This document shows, piece after piece, positions 46,998-58,884 of a stretch of DNA of 64,000 nucleotides (position 1 is its first letter; each line of letters starts with the position of its first letter). This DNA comes from Paragyromitra xinjiangensis (taxonomy: Eukaryota > Ascomycota > Pezizomycetes > Pezizales > Discinaceae), in the NCBI GenBank assembly GCA_038503065.1, contig JBCAMK010000002.1, positions 1,612,001 to 1,676,000 on the forward strand, given 5' to 3'. The translations under genes were made by a program, and so were the position numbers. The notes under the pieces are model-generated. The model saw nothing but the letters and a program-made list of their open reading frames with translations, made no database searches and was not told the DNA's origin.

Positions 46998-47497
46998 TTT
47001 TTAAAAGAGCAAAGGTGTAGACTGCCTCCCGATCTAGAGGTGCGGTTACAAAATACCCTAGGGGTGTAAACTGCCCCCTCTCCCCCACCACGTAGATTTA
47101 CAATATAACAAGACCCCATTTCATCACTACAACAACATTCCATCACATCTCACTTGTTTGCAACATGTAGTCACAAAGCAGAAAAAACGAGGTCGTTCTG
47201 CAAATTCTTGAAGGGAAAAAGGGGGTTAAGGCTCTTGTGAAGCTGCTGGAGCCCAAAATTGCAGCTGCTACAGCCAGTCTGGTTATCATGTAATAACTTA
47301 CAACATTCTTCCTATCTCAACACCTACGGTCTAGATCTCCACATTTGCAGTTTATTTGTGGAGTGCTCTTTTTTTGCTTGGCGATGTGGGGTTCGATATT
47401 TCACTTGGTACATCGAGGGGTAGTTTGCACCCCCGGGGTATTCTAGAGCCGTACCTCTAAGTCGGGAGGTAGTCTGTACCTTTGCTCTTTTTAAAAA
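46998..47497. mobile_element. TIR element of about 500 bp (MITE-like)
   Basis: The arms 46998-47077 and 47417-47497 are reverse complements over about 80 bp. Nearly all differences are C/T or G/A transitions (for example GGTGTAGACTGCC against GGTACAGACTACC), plus a few small indels. The interior contains leader-like sequence and a 43-codon frame (47165-47293) whose second codon is TAG. From codon 3 it reads SQSRKNEVVLQILEGKKG and ends EPKIAAATASLVIM before a double stop. No transposase domain is recognisable, so the element would be non-autonomous. Target-site duplication could not be resolved because the ends sit in T- and A-runs. Confidence 0.72.
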
Positions 47498-47974
47498 TTG
47501 AAGATTGTTGTAAACAGACTGGCGGAGTTATCACCCTTTAGTGTTCCAAAGCCAACAAAAAACTTCAGCTAATATTCAACCGTTTTCGTTGATTTTAACT
47601 TAACGTAGAGATGTTAATTTAAACTTGCTGTAACGGGAGATTAACGAGGTCCTGTTGTGACCACGGTCGCTGCGTTCTTGTCCATAGGTTTTTAGTAGGT
47701 GGAATAGTTCAGGATGACGGGCTACTTACGGACGAGTTTCTTCTTAAAACCCATAGCCTGATCTTCGATGCGAATGAAAACCTACACAGCAATTCCCTTT
47801 CGCCGAAGCCAGCTCACTGTGACATAACCACAACCCAGGCAAACGTTAACATCTACTCTAGGCTAGGGTTACAACTACTACCTCATCTCACAAACTCACA
47901 GCATGATGCTTCCAACCCAAAATCAAAAACACAATCCATAGCACACAAACACGAACCTCCAAACCCATCTTCCC

Positions 47975-48330
47975 TTAAGTAATAGTTACACACTCTACAC
48001 CAATCCCCAAAACACTCACCCCCGCCACCTTCATCACCCCCTCAAGAGCCATCCTATCCTTCACCACCACCACCATCCCCGTAACAAGATTCTAAGCAAG
48101 AACCACATGTTGTCCATTCCGTGTCCCTTCTATAAAGTACACGTCTCCGCAGTCTATGATAATAGGCTTCACATGCTTATACCCGTAGTCCTCAAGCATG
48201 TTAGAAATAGTCATGCCAGGTGCGAAGTAGAGTGCAATGTTGAGATCGTCTGAGTTGTTCGACCAGCCGTGGGAAACAGATTCCTAGCGAACGGAGGTCG
48301 ACGTAGTCATTTCCGCGCTTGGTGACGTGG
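47975..48330 (-). pseudogene. Small gene relic, unrecognised
   Basis: Reading minus from about 48330, a frame with gene-like composition continues to a TAA at 47975-47977: SHGWSNNSDDLNIALYFAPG, then ISNMLEDYGYKHVKPIIIDC, YFIEGTRNGQHVVLA, and NLVTGMVVVVKDRMALEGVM. It is broken by TAG at 48284-48286 and TAG at 48092-48094 in the same frame. The second lies between two stretches that read naturally together. Upstream of about 48290 another frame (KRGNDYVDLRSLGICFP) looks equally gene-like, implying a frameshift or lost intron. I cannot name the family. Confidence 0.35.
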
Positions 48331-49335
48331 AACCGAAATGGAAGGTTAGAGGAGCGGTGATTGGATAATAAGTAGGTTAGCATACATGGCTCCGGCTCGT
48401 GGCATGATGGAGGATTGTGTTGAGTTCTTGAGATGGTAGGTTTTAGGTGATGGTGTATTTGTTGATGGGCATTGCAACTGTGAGGATAGAAATAGTGTAT
48501 GGAGATGTGGGAACTTTGCACGTGTGAAGCTTCGACGTCTAGACTAGTTTTGAGTATTTGGTTTGTCTATGCATACCCGGTCCATAAATTCCAACAAGAA
48601 CACCTAGATCCCCATACTTCATTGTTGGGGAATTCATAAAAGTTGCAATAATTTGTAATAGAGACGAACGTATTAAGGAAGTATACTTGATAGCAAGGAA
48701 GTTGCGCAGACGATAATTCATGAGTCGGTGACATCATCCCTAAGAATTAGCGTAAGGTTTTTTTGCTTCGTTAGCCATCTAGGATATGGTATCCTAGGTT
48801 CGCTGTAGCAATGAGATTTAAGCCGTTATACCAAAACCAATGACAAACTCACCAATCAAGACAAAAATAAGGAGGGATTCTGGTCATACAACATCACTCG
48901 CCAATTCCTGGGATTAAAAGCATCTTATCCCTAACCTCATCCCACACGTTAACAACCAATTAAGACAAAAATCTTATAATATTCCCGGACAATGATCTAT
49001 CTCTAGATACAACGCCCACTACCCCTAAAACCAGTCTTAACGCATTCCCACAAACAAATCCCTCCATGAAAACCCCCAGAAAAAAACCACCAGCACCGGA
49101 TTTACACCGCTACCATTGCATCTCGCAAGAGAGCAAAAAGCGCCTCAAACGAAAAAAGAGAAAAAAAGTAGTAACAAAAAATACAAGAATTCATGACGCC
49201 TCATGGGGACCATCGCTTTATATAATGGGCTTTCCCATCACATGGCTCGTGAGCTCGAAGAAAGAAAAATCAAACACATTGTCCACCCAGCTATATTTGT
49301 CTCGTTTTATATTCCGTATCCCGGAATCATTCCAT

Positions 49336-50702
49336 CTATTTGGTCAATTTCAAGAACCAGTCGGCAAACAACACAGTCAACATGGCGTGCGGCGCAATGC
49401 GGACGTAGTAACTAACCTAGATGTCAGTCTCATTCACACAAACGCCAAGCAAGAGGAAGCTTACGTTCCGAATCCTCTATAGAATCTCAACAATCCTTCT
49501 TCCCTGGCAACCTTCAATGCGCAATCGATGGAACCCTTGTATGGCAACTTTCCATCGGGGCCCTTGGTCTGCTTCTGCAACCTAGTCTTGACCTGTATAA
49601 CAAAAAAAAAACCGTGAGCACTTATACATAGGAGAGAAGAGAAAAGAAACGTGGAGAACCTACGAAATCAAATGGCAAACTGAAAAAACTGGCGAAGAAC
49701 CCAGCAACAGCACTCGCCGCAATTCCTCTACCAACCTCCGCATTCTTCTTGGACCCAAGGACCTTCTCAAAATCGTAATGTGCGAGTCTAGCCTTACTCT
49801 CACTGTAAAATGCTAGCTGGCCAAAATTGAGTGCCATAGCTCTCGCAACTGTTGGCAGGCACCCATTCCACAAAGACTTGATGCCCTCCTCAGCAGAAAT
49901 GCGTCTAAGCGCATTGAGGACTGAAGTATAATTCTTGCGTTCAGCCAGAGGGCGCAACCCGTCCGACTGCATTCTGATAAGTGCGAGATCAGCCGGGTTC
50001 CCTAGAATGGCACCGAGACCACCCGCACTGAGAGCTGCAAGGGTTCGTTCGCCAAAGGTCACGGAGCGGTTTTCCGCCTTAGCTTTAACGGTAATCTTAT
50101 TCATAAAAGTTCCGAAGAAGCCCATGCGAGCCGTGGTGTATCTTCGCGCGAGCGTTAGCGAAGCTAGACTGATTGGAAATTGGTTGGGAAATTACACAGC
50201 CTGACGCAAAAGACCAGCAGAAAGTCCAGAGTACAAGTCAAGGAACTTGCCCTGCTTGATGATGTCGCTAGTGACCTTCAGAGGCGACACTGACTGATTT
50301 CCAGCCAATTGGATGCGAACCTGTAGTTCATCGGTACATCAGCGAGTGATCGATCATGGTGGTGGCAGGGGAGTCAGGGTTAGGGGAGCAACAACACAAC
50401 CAATCTAGCCCCCAGCCGGAATGATGGAATGTCTAAACTGGATCCTTCTGACTCTCTTTCCCAACTCATAGCCACCAAAACATCAAAGCACCTCAACAAA
50501 TACAGATGAAACAACGGTAGAATAAAAAAGCAATTGTACATACCTTAACCATGTCAACGGGCTGAATGACGCTAGTGGCAATCATACCAGCAGCACCACC
50601 ATTCAGAAACGGGAGAACGCTCCTGGTGATGGGATGATGGAGAATATCGGACTTGCCCCCGCGCCCGACTGAACGGGTTGGGGCAGCAGCAGCAGCAGAC
50701 AT
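49336..50702 (-). CDS. Mitochondrial 2-oxoglutarate/malate-type carrier (SLC25)
   Basis: Inner-membrane exchanger of the mitochondrial carrier family. Exons on minus are 50702-50544, 50320-50196, 50141-49664, 49592-49465 and 49411-49336; all phases agree and give 321 residues, the usual size. The three carrier signatures are present: QPVDMVKVRIQ (spanning the first intron), NPADLALIRMQ and LPFDFVKTRLQ. Each is followed by the expected matrix helix, such as LYSGLSAGLLRQAVYTTARM, SLWNGCLPTVARAMALNFGQ and RFYRGFGTYYVRIAPHAML. The NPADLALIRMQ repeat and the substrate-contact pattern fit the oxoglutarate/malate and dicarboxylate branch. The N-terminus is Ala-rich (MSAAAAAPTRS). The exact substrate within that branch is inferred from family resemblance. 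Confidence 0.9.
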
Positions 50703-52727
50703 CTTGGAAGAATTATGTGGCTACTGTCTGTGGAGCAAAGATCAGTTATATGATGAAGAGCTGATAATCGGACGAATACAGAAAAGCAATATTATTGGCT
50801 GTTTCAAGGTTATAGAGAGACAGGTTGAAATGAAAAAGCTTGAGTAGAAGGAGGTAGTACAGGAGAGGTCAAGATAAAGGAAAGGAGTTGGAAGGGTGGT
50901 GAGAAGAGCTTGGGAGACGATAGAGAACCCGTGGCAAGGGGAGAACAGAGAACAGAGAACAATGAAGACAGGAGGAAAGAGAGAGAAAGAGGAGGAGGAA
51001 GGGAGGATTGAGCAGCGGGACAAGACGGAAAAAAGCGAATGACCTACAGCCCGAATGTCCGAGGAAAATATGTCGGATCGTAAATCGGATAATCTGGCTA
51101 CGGGCTGAGCGCAGGAACTCGTCTCAAAAGTTAGCCGGTTCCGTCGAGCGCTGGACCGGAACAGAGCCCAAACCCTCGGTAAAGAATTCTGGGTCACGAA
51201 CCGAATACGGGAGAAGAGTTACCACTTCTCTTTATCAAACACAATTCCTTCAGGTTTATTTATTCTTTGTTTGCCGTAGCAGAAACGAAAGGGTTGAGGT
51301 TGAGGCTGAGGTCAACGGCAAAAGCAAGAGCCAACGGCGATTTGTCAAGATGCAAGAGAATGAGGGGCAGAGGGGCAGATGAGGATTGCAAACAGCCGGC
51401 AGCTGTCACGAAAAAGGGTGAGACAGCATGAGGATGAGGATGAGGGGTTTCTTGCACTGTAGGGTCACACCACCGCTGAGCGCTCGTCGATCTTAGCTGT
51501 GTGTACGTACGCGCATTATAGAGTGTATATAGCTCCTCCTCTGCAGCGGATGATGCTCTCCAGCAGATTAATATGGGGGCATTGCACCTTTAATACCAAA
51601 GCAACGCCCTAGCCGAGCGATCCCCCCACTCTCCAACTCACTTGAGTATCAAAACATCCGAATAGCTATTCCCTCACCTCCAAGCGCCCCATATCTTGAC
51701 AGCATCAAGATAGGATGCCTGTCTGAGAACCATATTTCGTGCAGCTTAAGCAGTTTTCCGGTTTCAAGCGGGCTCGGCTCTGCTGTGACCGAAAATCCAT
51801 TCCTCTTCCCAGGAACAGATCCTCGGCAGTGGGCGGGACGATAATGACTCGGGGTTGCTCTAATCCTGGCTGGTTACCTAATATGAGTTCATCCATTTCG
51901 GTCGTCCGAACTCAGGCCGGATGCAACGACACGGGGACGAAACACAAATAAAGCATCAAGAAGAAGAGCAGGGTTTTATACTAATCCAATCGCACACGAA
52001 TAGACTCGCGTGCCTGGTTGCCCACGATGGTTTGGATCGAAGACCGGGCAGGGTTGCTCATTGCCGAGGAAGGGAAGCTCCTCGGAATGCGGGGTAACAA
52101 GCTTTGACCTTCCGGAGCTATGATAAGAACTGTGGAGGGCGCTAGTGCTAAGCGATAACGCCTATCCGTGTTCTGGAACGGCGAACGAGAATTTGTCGAG
52201 ATATTCAAATCCTCGAAATCTCTGATATAACTGTGCATAGGCCGTTGGTTTCAGTGCTTTGATCCCCTTCCCTGAGAGGGACGGCCGTTGTATTCATTCC
52301 ATCTGAGACCTCGTTTGGCCGACGGATCCGGAGCCAAAACCCTAACCCATCCCCCACAATTGGCCCACAACCCTTGTGCCTATTAATGTCGATAACCGTC
52401 TTGGGAATTTTTCTGGAAAGCAAATCTAAAATGATTTTCCTTTGAGCACCTCCCCCTCTCTTCCTGTCCAGTTGGGGCGATGACTGTGGGGTTGTGAGTC
52501 AAGCCCTAACAGACAGCCCGCGTCGTATCACCACCGTCACGAGAGGAGGCGAGATGGATCCTCAAAAGTGTCAGCCCCGATTTTTCTTCACTCAACCCCT
52601 CAACAACACCTCAAGGCCTTACCAACTACCACAACCACCACAACCACAACCACCTTTATAACCCTCATCGTCGACTGTTTCTACAATTTCACCATCATAG
52701 CGTGTCCTATTAAGTATCACCGTGGAC
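50703..52727. other. Divergent intergenic region, 2 kb
   Basis: Promoters of the carrier (minus) and of the F-box-like gene (plus). No gene seen. The carrier side is purine-rich on the plus strand. Near 52630-52660 a run of ACCACA units forms the leader of the plus-strand gene. Confidence 0.55.
50880..51010 (-). promoter_or_regulatory. CT-rich promoter tract of the carrier gene
   Basis: About 130 bp that is nearly all purine on plus, hence C/T-rich on minus, lies 180-300 bp upstream of the carrier start. It includes three tandem AGAGAAC units on plus (about 50942-50961). C/T tracts in this position are typical of constitutively expressed genes in filamentous fungi. Confidence 0.4.
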
Positions 52728-54343
52728 ATGTCCCCACATCTCGAATCACTACCACTTGATGTGGCTTACAACATCCTCTCCCAACTCTACCAAAGCCGAA
52801 AGCCGAAAGATGAAATCCAACTCCCCCATCTCCGCAAAAGCCCAGAGTCGAGAGTCTACCACCCTTACTTAACCCTCTCTGCAGTATCCAAAACCTTGAA
52901 CGGACTCGTCGAATCCTACTGCGCACATCTCCTCGCAGCCCGTCGTGCCCGTTTCCCCAAGGCTAAATATCCCCCAGTTTTCAAAGGGACAAACCGACAA
53001 AGGGTTATACATCAAATGCGAACATATTGCGAATTCTGCAACAAAAAGTCCGCCCGTCGTGCCGTTCTAGCAAGTGGATTAGTATGCTGCAAAAAATGTG
53101 ATCAAGACGAATGGCCAACAAAAATCACAATGACCGAAGCTTGCAAAAGGTCTACTTCCCTTTCCAGAAGACCCGCAATATTCATTCTAGGCTAACAAAC
53201 ACCAGATACCATCTCACAAAACCAGATCTTTTTGACGCCAAGATCCGCTTCGGCACATATCAAGGCGTCACCGGCCCAACGACCCTATTCCTCGAACACG
53301 AAGTCCGCGAGGTTGCAACCCGAATCCACGCCGGGCCTAACGGCGACCTTTCAGTATACCTCTCTCTCCGTGCCTCACAAAGCGTCGAGCGCAAAGCCAA
53401 ACAAGAAGAAGCGCGCGAAGCAAAAAAGGTGCACCTCCGCCGGGTTCTCCTCGCCAATGGATTCCCCGACCCGACGCTAGTAAATAAATTATCCCCATTC
53501 CTCTCCCCAGTCCATAACCAGCGTCCGGCGATCTCGGTGCTGGAGATTGTGCGTATGCAGATTCTAGAACAGCAGTTGGAGACAGACCTAGGTTATCGAC
53601 AGAGCGACCACGGTCCTGGTTCCACGTCGTCGTATGTGGCGTGGGATAGTGCGCGTACTTGGGATACGAGGATAATCGGGTTACCTCGGAACTATTCATT
53701 CACGATCCGTGGTCAGGCTCATGCCTCGAGGAGTCAGCCTGATAGACAAATCAATGATCCCCGTGACACAGCGCTTTTCGAGCTGTTTTGTAAAGAGTTT
53801 GGACTTTTCCCGGATCATCATCAGGAAGCGCCGGAGGGAGAACAGCGGTCGGAGGCTGAAACGCAGAAATGGGAGGCGGCTAATCAGGCGTTGTATAAAG
53901 AACACCGACGTATGTGGTCTTCTGTATCGAGTCTTAAAAATGGTCTGGAGATGCCGAGACAGGCTATCATCGCTTCTGGTCGCCGTCCGCGCTGGGAAGC
54001 GACGATTATGCAGGCTCATGCGCCTTGGAGTTGGGCGCGGTATCCAATCGTTGTTAAAGACGTTGCAGAGGAATCGGAACCTGTAGCAGCAGGGCCGGCG
54101 GGGGGTACACAATTGGATCCGAAGAAGGCGGTGGATAGAGAGAAGGAACGGAAGAAGATTACCAAGTGGAATACAGGAGCGGAGAAGGAAATGGAGAGGA
54201 TTACGACACTGGTTAAAGAGAGAGGAGTGGATATTGAACGATGGTGTAAGATGAAGGAGCCGCAGTATAAGGTGGAGGAAGTAGAAGCCGCAGACGCACT
54301 ACAGGAGCTGAGGGAAGGGCGGGAAATCATCGTGATTGATTGA
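52728..54343 (+). CDS. F-box-like protein with a CxxC motif pair
   Basis: Exons are 52728-53149 and 53191-54343; the 41 bp intron is in phase 2 and the product has 524 residues. The N-terminus (HLESLPLDVAYNILSQLY, then YLTLSAVSKTLNGLVESYCA) reads as a divergent F-box. At about residues 100-125 there is a Cys cluster, YCEFC then CCKKC, that could bind zinc. The long C-terminal part is polar and Arg/Glu-rich (VERKAKQEEAREAKKVHLRR), with no known domain. I chose the ATG at 52728. The intron is short but restores frame exactly. A role in an SCF complex is possible, but the F-box match is weaker than in the 40163 gene. Confidence 0.75.
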
Positions 54344-57013
54344 TCGATGGAGTACTAGATGCGAAAACAGGATGGGGTTTATAGTTTGGTGGGGTGACGG
54401 CGAAAATGGCTCGGTTCTCTGTGAGGTTTGAGTATACTTATACCCTTCTTCTTTTACTTTTGCATTTCCTAGGCGACCATCCTTTTTTTTTCTTTCCTTT
54501 TTTTTATGCCCACGCTATATTTTTACGGAGGTGTTTTATGAGTCAGAACTTGTCTATTTACTCGTTCATGTTTCCTTTTCGGGAAAAAAAAAAGTCTTTT
54601 ATACGTGGAGTATTGGTGGTAAGGTGTCGTTGCGCGGCTTTTTGTTTTGTGTTTTTTTTTTTTTTCGCTCGTACCCGAAACTTTTCTTTTGTACGATATT
54701 ATTATACATTGTTACTTATACCCTTTTTATTTCTTTCTAAAAATATATCTAGCTACCTGTACACCAGGGTTTATTACGTGTTCTCGAGTCGGTATACGTA
54801 GGAGTCTATCCTCAAGGGAGATATCGATCACTGGTGTTTTGTTTTGTCCTCTGGGTGGCTGTAGTGCGGGGGGGGGAGATGGGAGTTGGCGGAATAGAAG
54901 TTGCTTTTGCTTCACGTTTCTTTTTTTTCAGGATCTGTAGTTTTGATCTGGCCGGGTGGGTAGATGGAGTTGTTGTGGTAAGGTGGGCAGCCACGTTAGG
55001 TGGGTTGGTAGTGGGGGGAATAGTGGATGGATGGAGTGAGGTGGTAGAGAGGACTCTGGAGAGAGTTCGACTTGTATCCCTTACTGAAATAAATCTTCGT
55101 TTCAACTATTTCGAGATTGGAAAGACGACCGCCCGTTGATACCCTCAGGGGATGTGATGCAAAACATGGTATTTGAAACCTACGAAGTTCTGAGGCTAGG
55201 GTGCAGGGTTGGGTACTAGCTTCATTCCGTTATTGTCGGGGATGTGGCGTTTAGGTTAGTTTATGCTTGCTTGGGTGTTTAACGTAATAGTAGAGACAGG
55301 TCTGTCGAGCCTGGCTCCCTGCTGTATCTGGGCCGAGGTAGTTACGTAGATAGATAGATACACGCGTCCAGCCCTTAGGCTATGGCGGCGAGGTAGTTAC
55401 GTGCTAAGACTATGAAATACTGTGTCTAGAAAACTTATGGTCTGATAGCGTATATTAGGACGAGGCATTTACATACATATCTTTTGTCGCTTTATGGATG
55501 GATAGCTGCAGGCCTTGGCTTCACTCTTTATGACATCAAAGCTTTTATAATCAGCAATATATTAATCAACTTGAGGGATTATAAATCAATATACACGCTG
55601 GTTTACTCCATATTGGATTGTTGCCCAGCCGATTTCTTCAGTCCGTCTAACTTCTGTAGGTGTTTAATCTAGTGGACGAGGTCTCCTTCAATGAGGGCTG
55701 ACTGCTGGGACGCTCTCTAGTTCATGGGCTCAGATTGTAGACCAGAAAGGAACAGTTGGCCCAGCAGTTGCTTAATGAGGAACCGATGGTGAAGTCCCTA
55801 TTATACCAAACCATCTTAGAAACCACCACAAATCTCAAATGGAATGAAAACCCCGCAGACACTAGTGAACCCCATTGGTCAGCATTGACAAAACAGGTGA
55901 TGCAGGGTATCACTTTTTCCAATCACCAGCCACACATATAATCCATCTCAGCAGAGTGAAGATAATGCTATCCTTCGATGGATCTTGTTGTTGGCATTCT
56001 ATCCGTTGACTTCGGCCGTTGATCCGTAGTGTTACCTGCTTAATCGGCTTGATTTTCAACTCCCGCATATGTCGTTCTTGGCCTTTCACCATTACTGCCT
56101 GAAAGTAGATGGGAGGTGGATTTTATTGTTTGGTGGATAAGGGCGTGAGCTAGTTATACCTTGTGGGGTGTGGTACAGGTCGGCGTTGTGGTAGCTATTA
56201 TGTGATCATGTAATATCACTCGGCTGATGGAACCGTTGCATATTTTTATGAAGTTATTTCATGGCACATCCACCCGATTCGAGCTATAGTAAGAGAAAGT
56301 TACATAACGGGTAAGGGGAGGATTATAGGTGATAATTGAAGAAAGTTAAAGCAACCTTGGGAGAGTAATTGGAGTCCAGGGCCAAAAGGAGAAGGGAGGT
56401 ATATTGCTCTTAGATTGTATTTGTTAAGCGCGGGGTAAGTCCCTCTGTAATACGCACAAATTGAAACCCAAAGTGTCATCTATTAGCAAAGAAATTAGTA
56501 TCGCGGTTCATAGCCTTTTCAATTCGCCAATCACTTTTACGTTAAGTAGTTTATTCCATATTCGAAGGAGCCGTGACGCGACGTCTCAATGTAATACTAA
56601 TACCCCTCCGCTAGGCTCCCTTAGGTACACATATATCCTTGTAAAATATTTACTTGAGATAGCATCCATGGGTATGGTTTACCCAATGTTTTACGCTAAG
56701 TAAAGATTGAATGTGCCTGTTCCGATTCCTGTCTAGCGATTTCTACCATCCAGTAACCAGCACCAGTCGATATGTATGGTATTATATAATTATACTAAAG
56801 GCCTCTTCAAATTAACCACCAACCACGCGCACATAGGGTCAGTCATTCCCTAGGTAGCTAGTCATTCTCCTATATCCACAAAAGCTCTAAGATATCTATA
56901 AACGCTGTAATTATAGGTGTTTATGGCGTTTTCCTTAGAGGGATTTCCAAAGGTGCTCGGGCCATAGAAATATAAGTAATATCTTATCGGACACTTACTC
57001 ACCCATCGCTATC

Positions 57014-57055
57014 GCTATCGCTATACCACTGCTTGCTATCGCTATACCACTGCTT
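57014..57055. repeat. 21 bp tandem duplication
   Basis: The units 57014-57034 and 57035-57055 are identical and begin GCTATCGCTATACC. Further partial GCTATC units precede the first copy. Confidence 0.8.
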
Positions 57056-58310
57056 ATTATCGGGAATTACGGTAAATACTTTACGCAGTTACAAGCCGAA
57101 GTCATTATCATATCAACGATCGGGAAAGAAGTGACGTACTGAAACTACAAAATTCAAGAAAATAACCCCAGTATGTACCGCCACAGCCCGATGCTCAATA
57201 TAGTTTATGGATAAAGCGAGAAGAAAAAAACAACTAATTGTAACCTTGGAGCATCACCAAACGCCCGAAACCCAAATCGTTAGCCTGGCTAACACAACCC
57301 ACGAAACCACACGACCCATATCCGAGATAGTTGCGATAGGATGGCCATAGATCTGTAACACTGGCGATGTTATCTAACCACCCAGTATCTTTTGAAAGTG
57401 GGTCTTATACTTCAAAGTATACTTGATACCGAGGCGGGTTATTTTCAACTGCAATTATTAACCTTTGCAGATTCCCCACCACCGTTTATGGAGGAAGTAG
57501 ATCCATATCCACAAACCCACATCGATGTATTCACTATTGGCTGGTGGAAAAAGAAAATTCTAAAATGGCTGGCGAGGTTCCACTGATTACCCAGGGCACC
57601 ATAATGTCTATCAAAAGTGGAGCAGATCAATATCACAGAACTTACCTACAGTCTCGCTACTAGCAAGCCAGATAGAGCCGGGTTCCCTATCCATATTCAT
57701 GTCGACGACGAGCGCTCGATATCATTGCTTGGAGAAAGGAGGGGGCAAAAATGTGGAGACTCTGAAGATCGTGAGTTATGCATCGTGAAGGTGGATAGTG
57801 GACGGTATTGACCGTGATATTTAGGATAGTTTTTGTGGGAAACCTAGATCTACCGTTAATTACACTGATTGTGGGGAACAAGGCAGCGCAAACTATCCCT
57901 CGTCCGCTCTTTCTCCCCTTCAATCCGATAAGTAGCTTGCGCTCGTGCCTTTGCGCGGTCATACATCGCTGTTCCTTACATGGGATTGCTGAATGTGTCT
58001 TTGTGCAACACTCGTCAATCCAAAAACTCCGCATAAGCGACAATACCAAAACCCAGCACGGAGGATCCGCCCACCTAACTAACCAACGCAAAAAGCTAGC
58101 GAAGCAAGGTGCGTTCGATGCATGATCGGTATTCCAACAACAGGCAAAAATTCCCTACTACCCCGATGGCTTTTACCCCAGGCTTGGCATGTAGGCGTTT
58201 AAGCAGATGGCGCTGAGATCATCAGGTTTTTAGATCGTTTTCTTGGAGTATTGAGCTGGCTTTGGCCAAGTTAAGTTGTCGATTCCATATGACAAGGGGA
58301 GGCTAGCCGT

Positions 58311-58403
58311 ACTGTACAGCCGCGTAAGAAAAGTCTTGACAGCACACCTCACTAGCGAAACAGCTACTGGGGTGTCAAGGCTTTTCTTACACGGCTGTAC
58401 AGT
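58311..58403. repeat. Hairpin, 31 bp arms and 31 nt loop
   Basis: Positions 58311-58341 and 58373-58403 are reverse complements over 31 bp with two mismatches, both C/T transitions. The compact loop makes this a strong snap-back structure. It may be a minimal transposon remnant or, if transcribed, a small-RNA precursor. Confidence 0.8.
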
Positions 58404-58884
58404 TCCGCCCACGAAGTCTTGGCATCCGGGCACGGCTGCCGGCGGATTAGGGCTGCAGTTTCTGCGGAAGACTGCTGTACGGAGTGGTTGAATGCTATCT
58501 AGCAGGTCAGCATTTACGTATTTTCCTTCTTTTTTTATTCACTGCTCTCTAGCTCGGTCTATACCTATCCGATTGTGACCCTCATTAAGTTGTAGGGTGA
58601 CAGGGCTTTCCGGACGTGACTGTACTATCAGGATACCCCTGTAGCGAGTGATGAAATGTGAACACGGCTGAAACCTCTCACCCCCCAGGAACGACCCCAG
58701 CCAGACCGATAATGGAAAGATCAAATATACAGAAGACCGTAATCTAAATTTCATTCTTTAGATAACTCTGCAACTCACTACGTATTTATTACATGTTCAG
58801 GCGTGATCAAACATCGCTCATCTCATACTCCCCCTAAAAAATATACAATTCAAAACCCAAACCCAACTAAAGAAAAAAAAACCC

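Larger units (their letters stand above)
46700..49335. other. Intergenic stretch with an element and a relic
   Basis: Holds the terminal-inverted-repeat element 46998-47497 and a small gene relic at 47975-48330, both listed. The rest has no recognisable content. Confidence 0.5.
54344..58884. other. Intergenic stretch, 4.5 kb
   Basis: T-rich low-complexity sequence (54.4-54.75 kb) follows the upstream gene. Around 55756-55941 an unnamed gene-like fragment (VKSLLYQTILETTTNLKWNE) is open for about 60 codons without an ATG, with a TAG just upstream. Between 57.4 and 58.1 kb there are short plus-strand frames without recognised motifs. A tandem duplication (57014-57055) and a hairpin (58311-58403) are listed. 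Nothing else is supported. Confidence 0.45.

Noticed and set aside
50742..51197. 151-codon Ser/Phe-rich minus frame upstream of the carrier gene
   Set aside because: Coincides with the C/T-rich promoter tract, which any reading turns into Ser/Phe/Leu-rich peptide.
54394..54801. 135-codon Phe/Leu-rich plus frame, considered as a membrane protein
   Set aside because: Produced by T-runs in the 3' flank of the preceding gene; low complexity with overlapping frames of the same kind.
55756..55941. 62-codon frame considered as a gene
   Set aside because: No ATG start, a stop lies immediately upstream, and no motif or splice site links it to other exons. Mentioned only as a fragment within the spacer entry.
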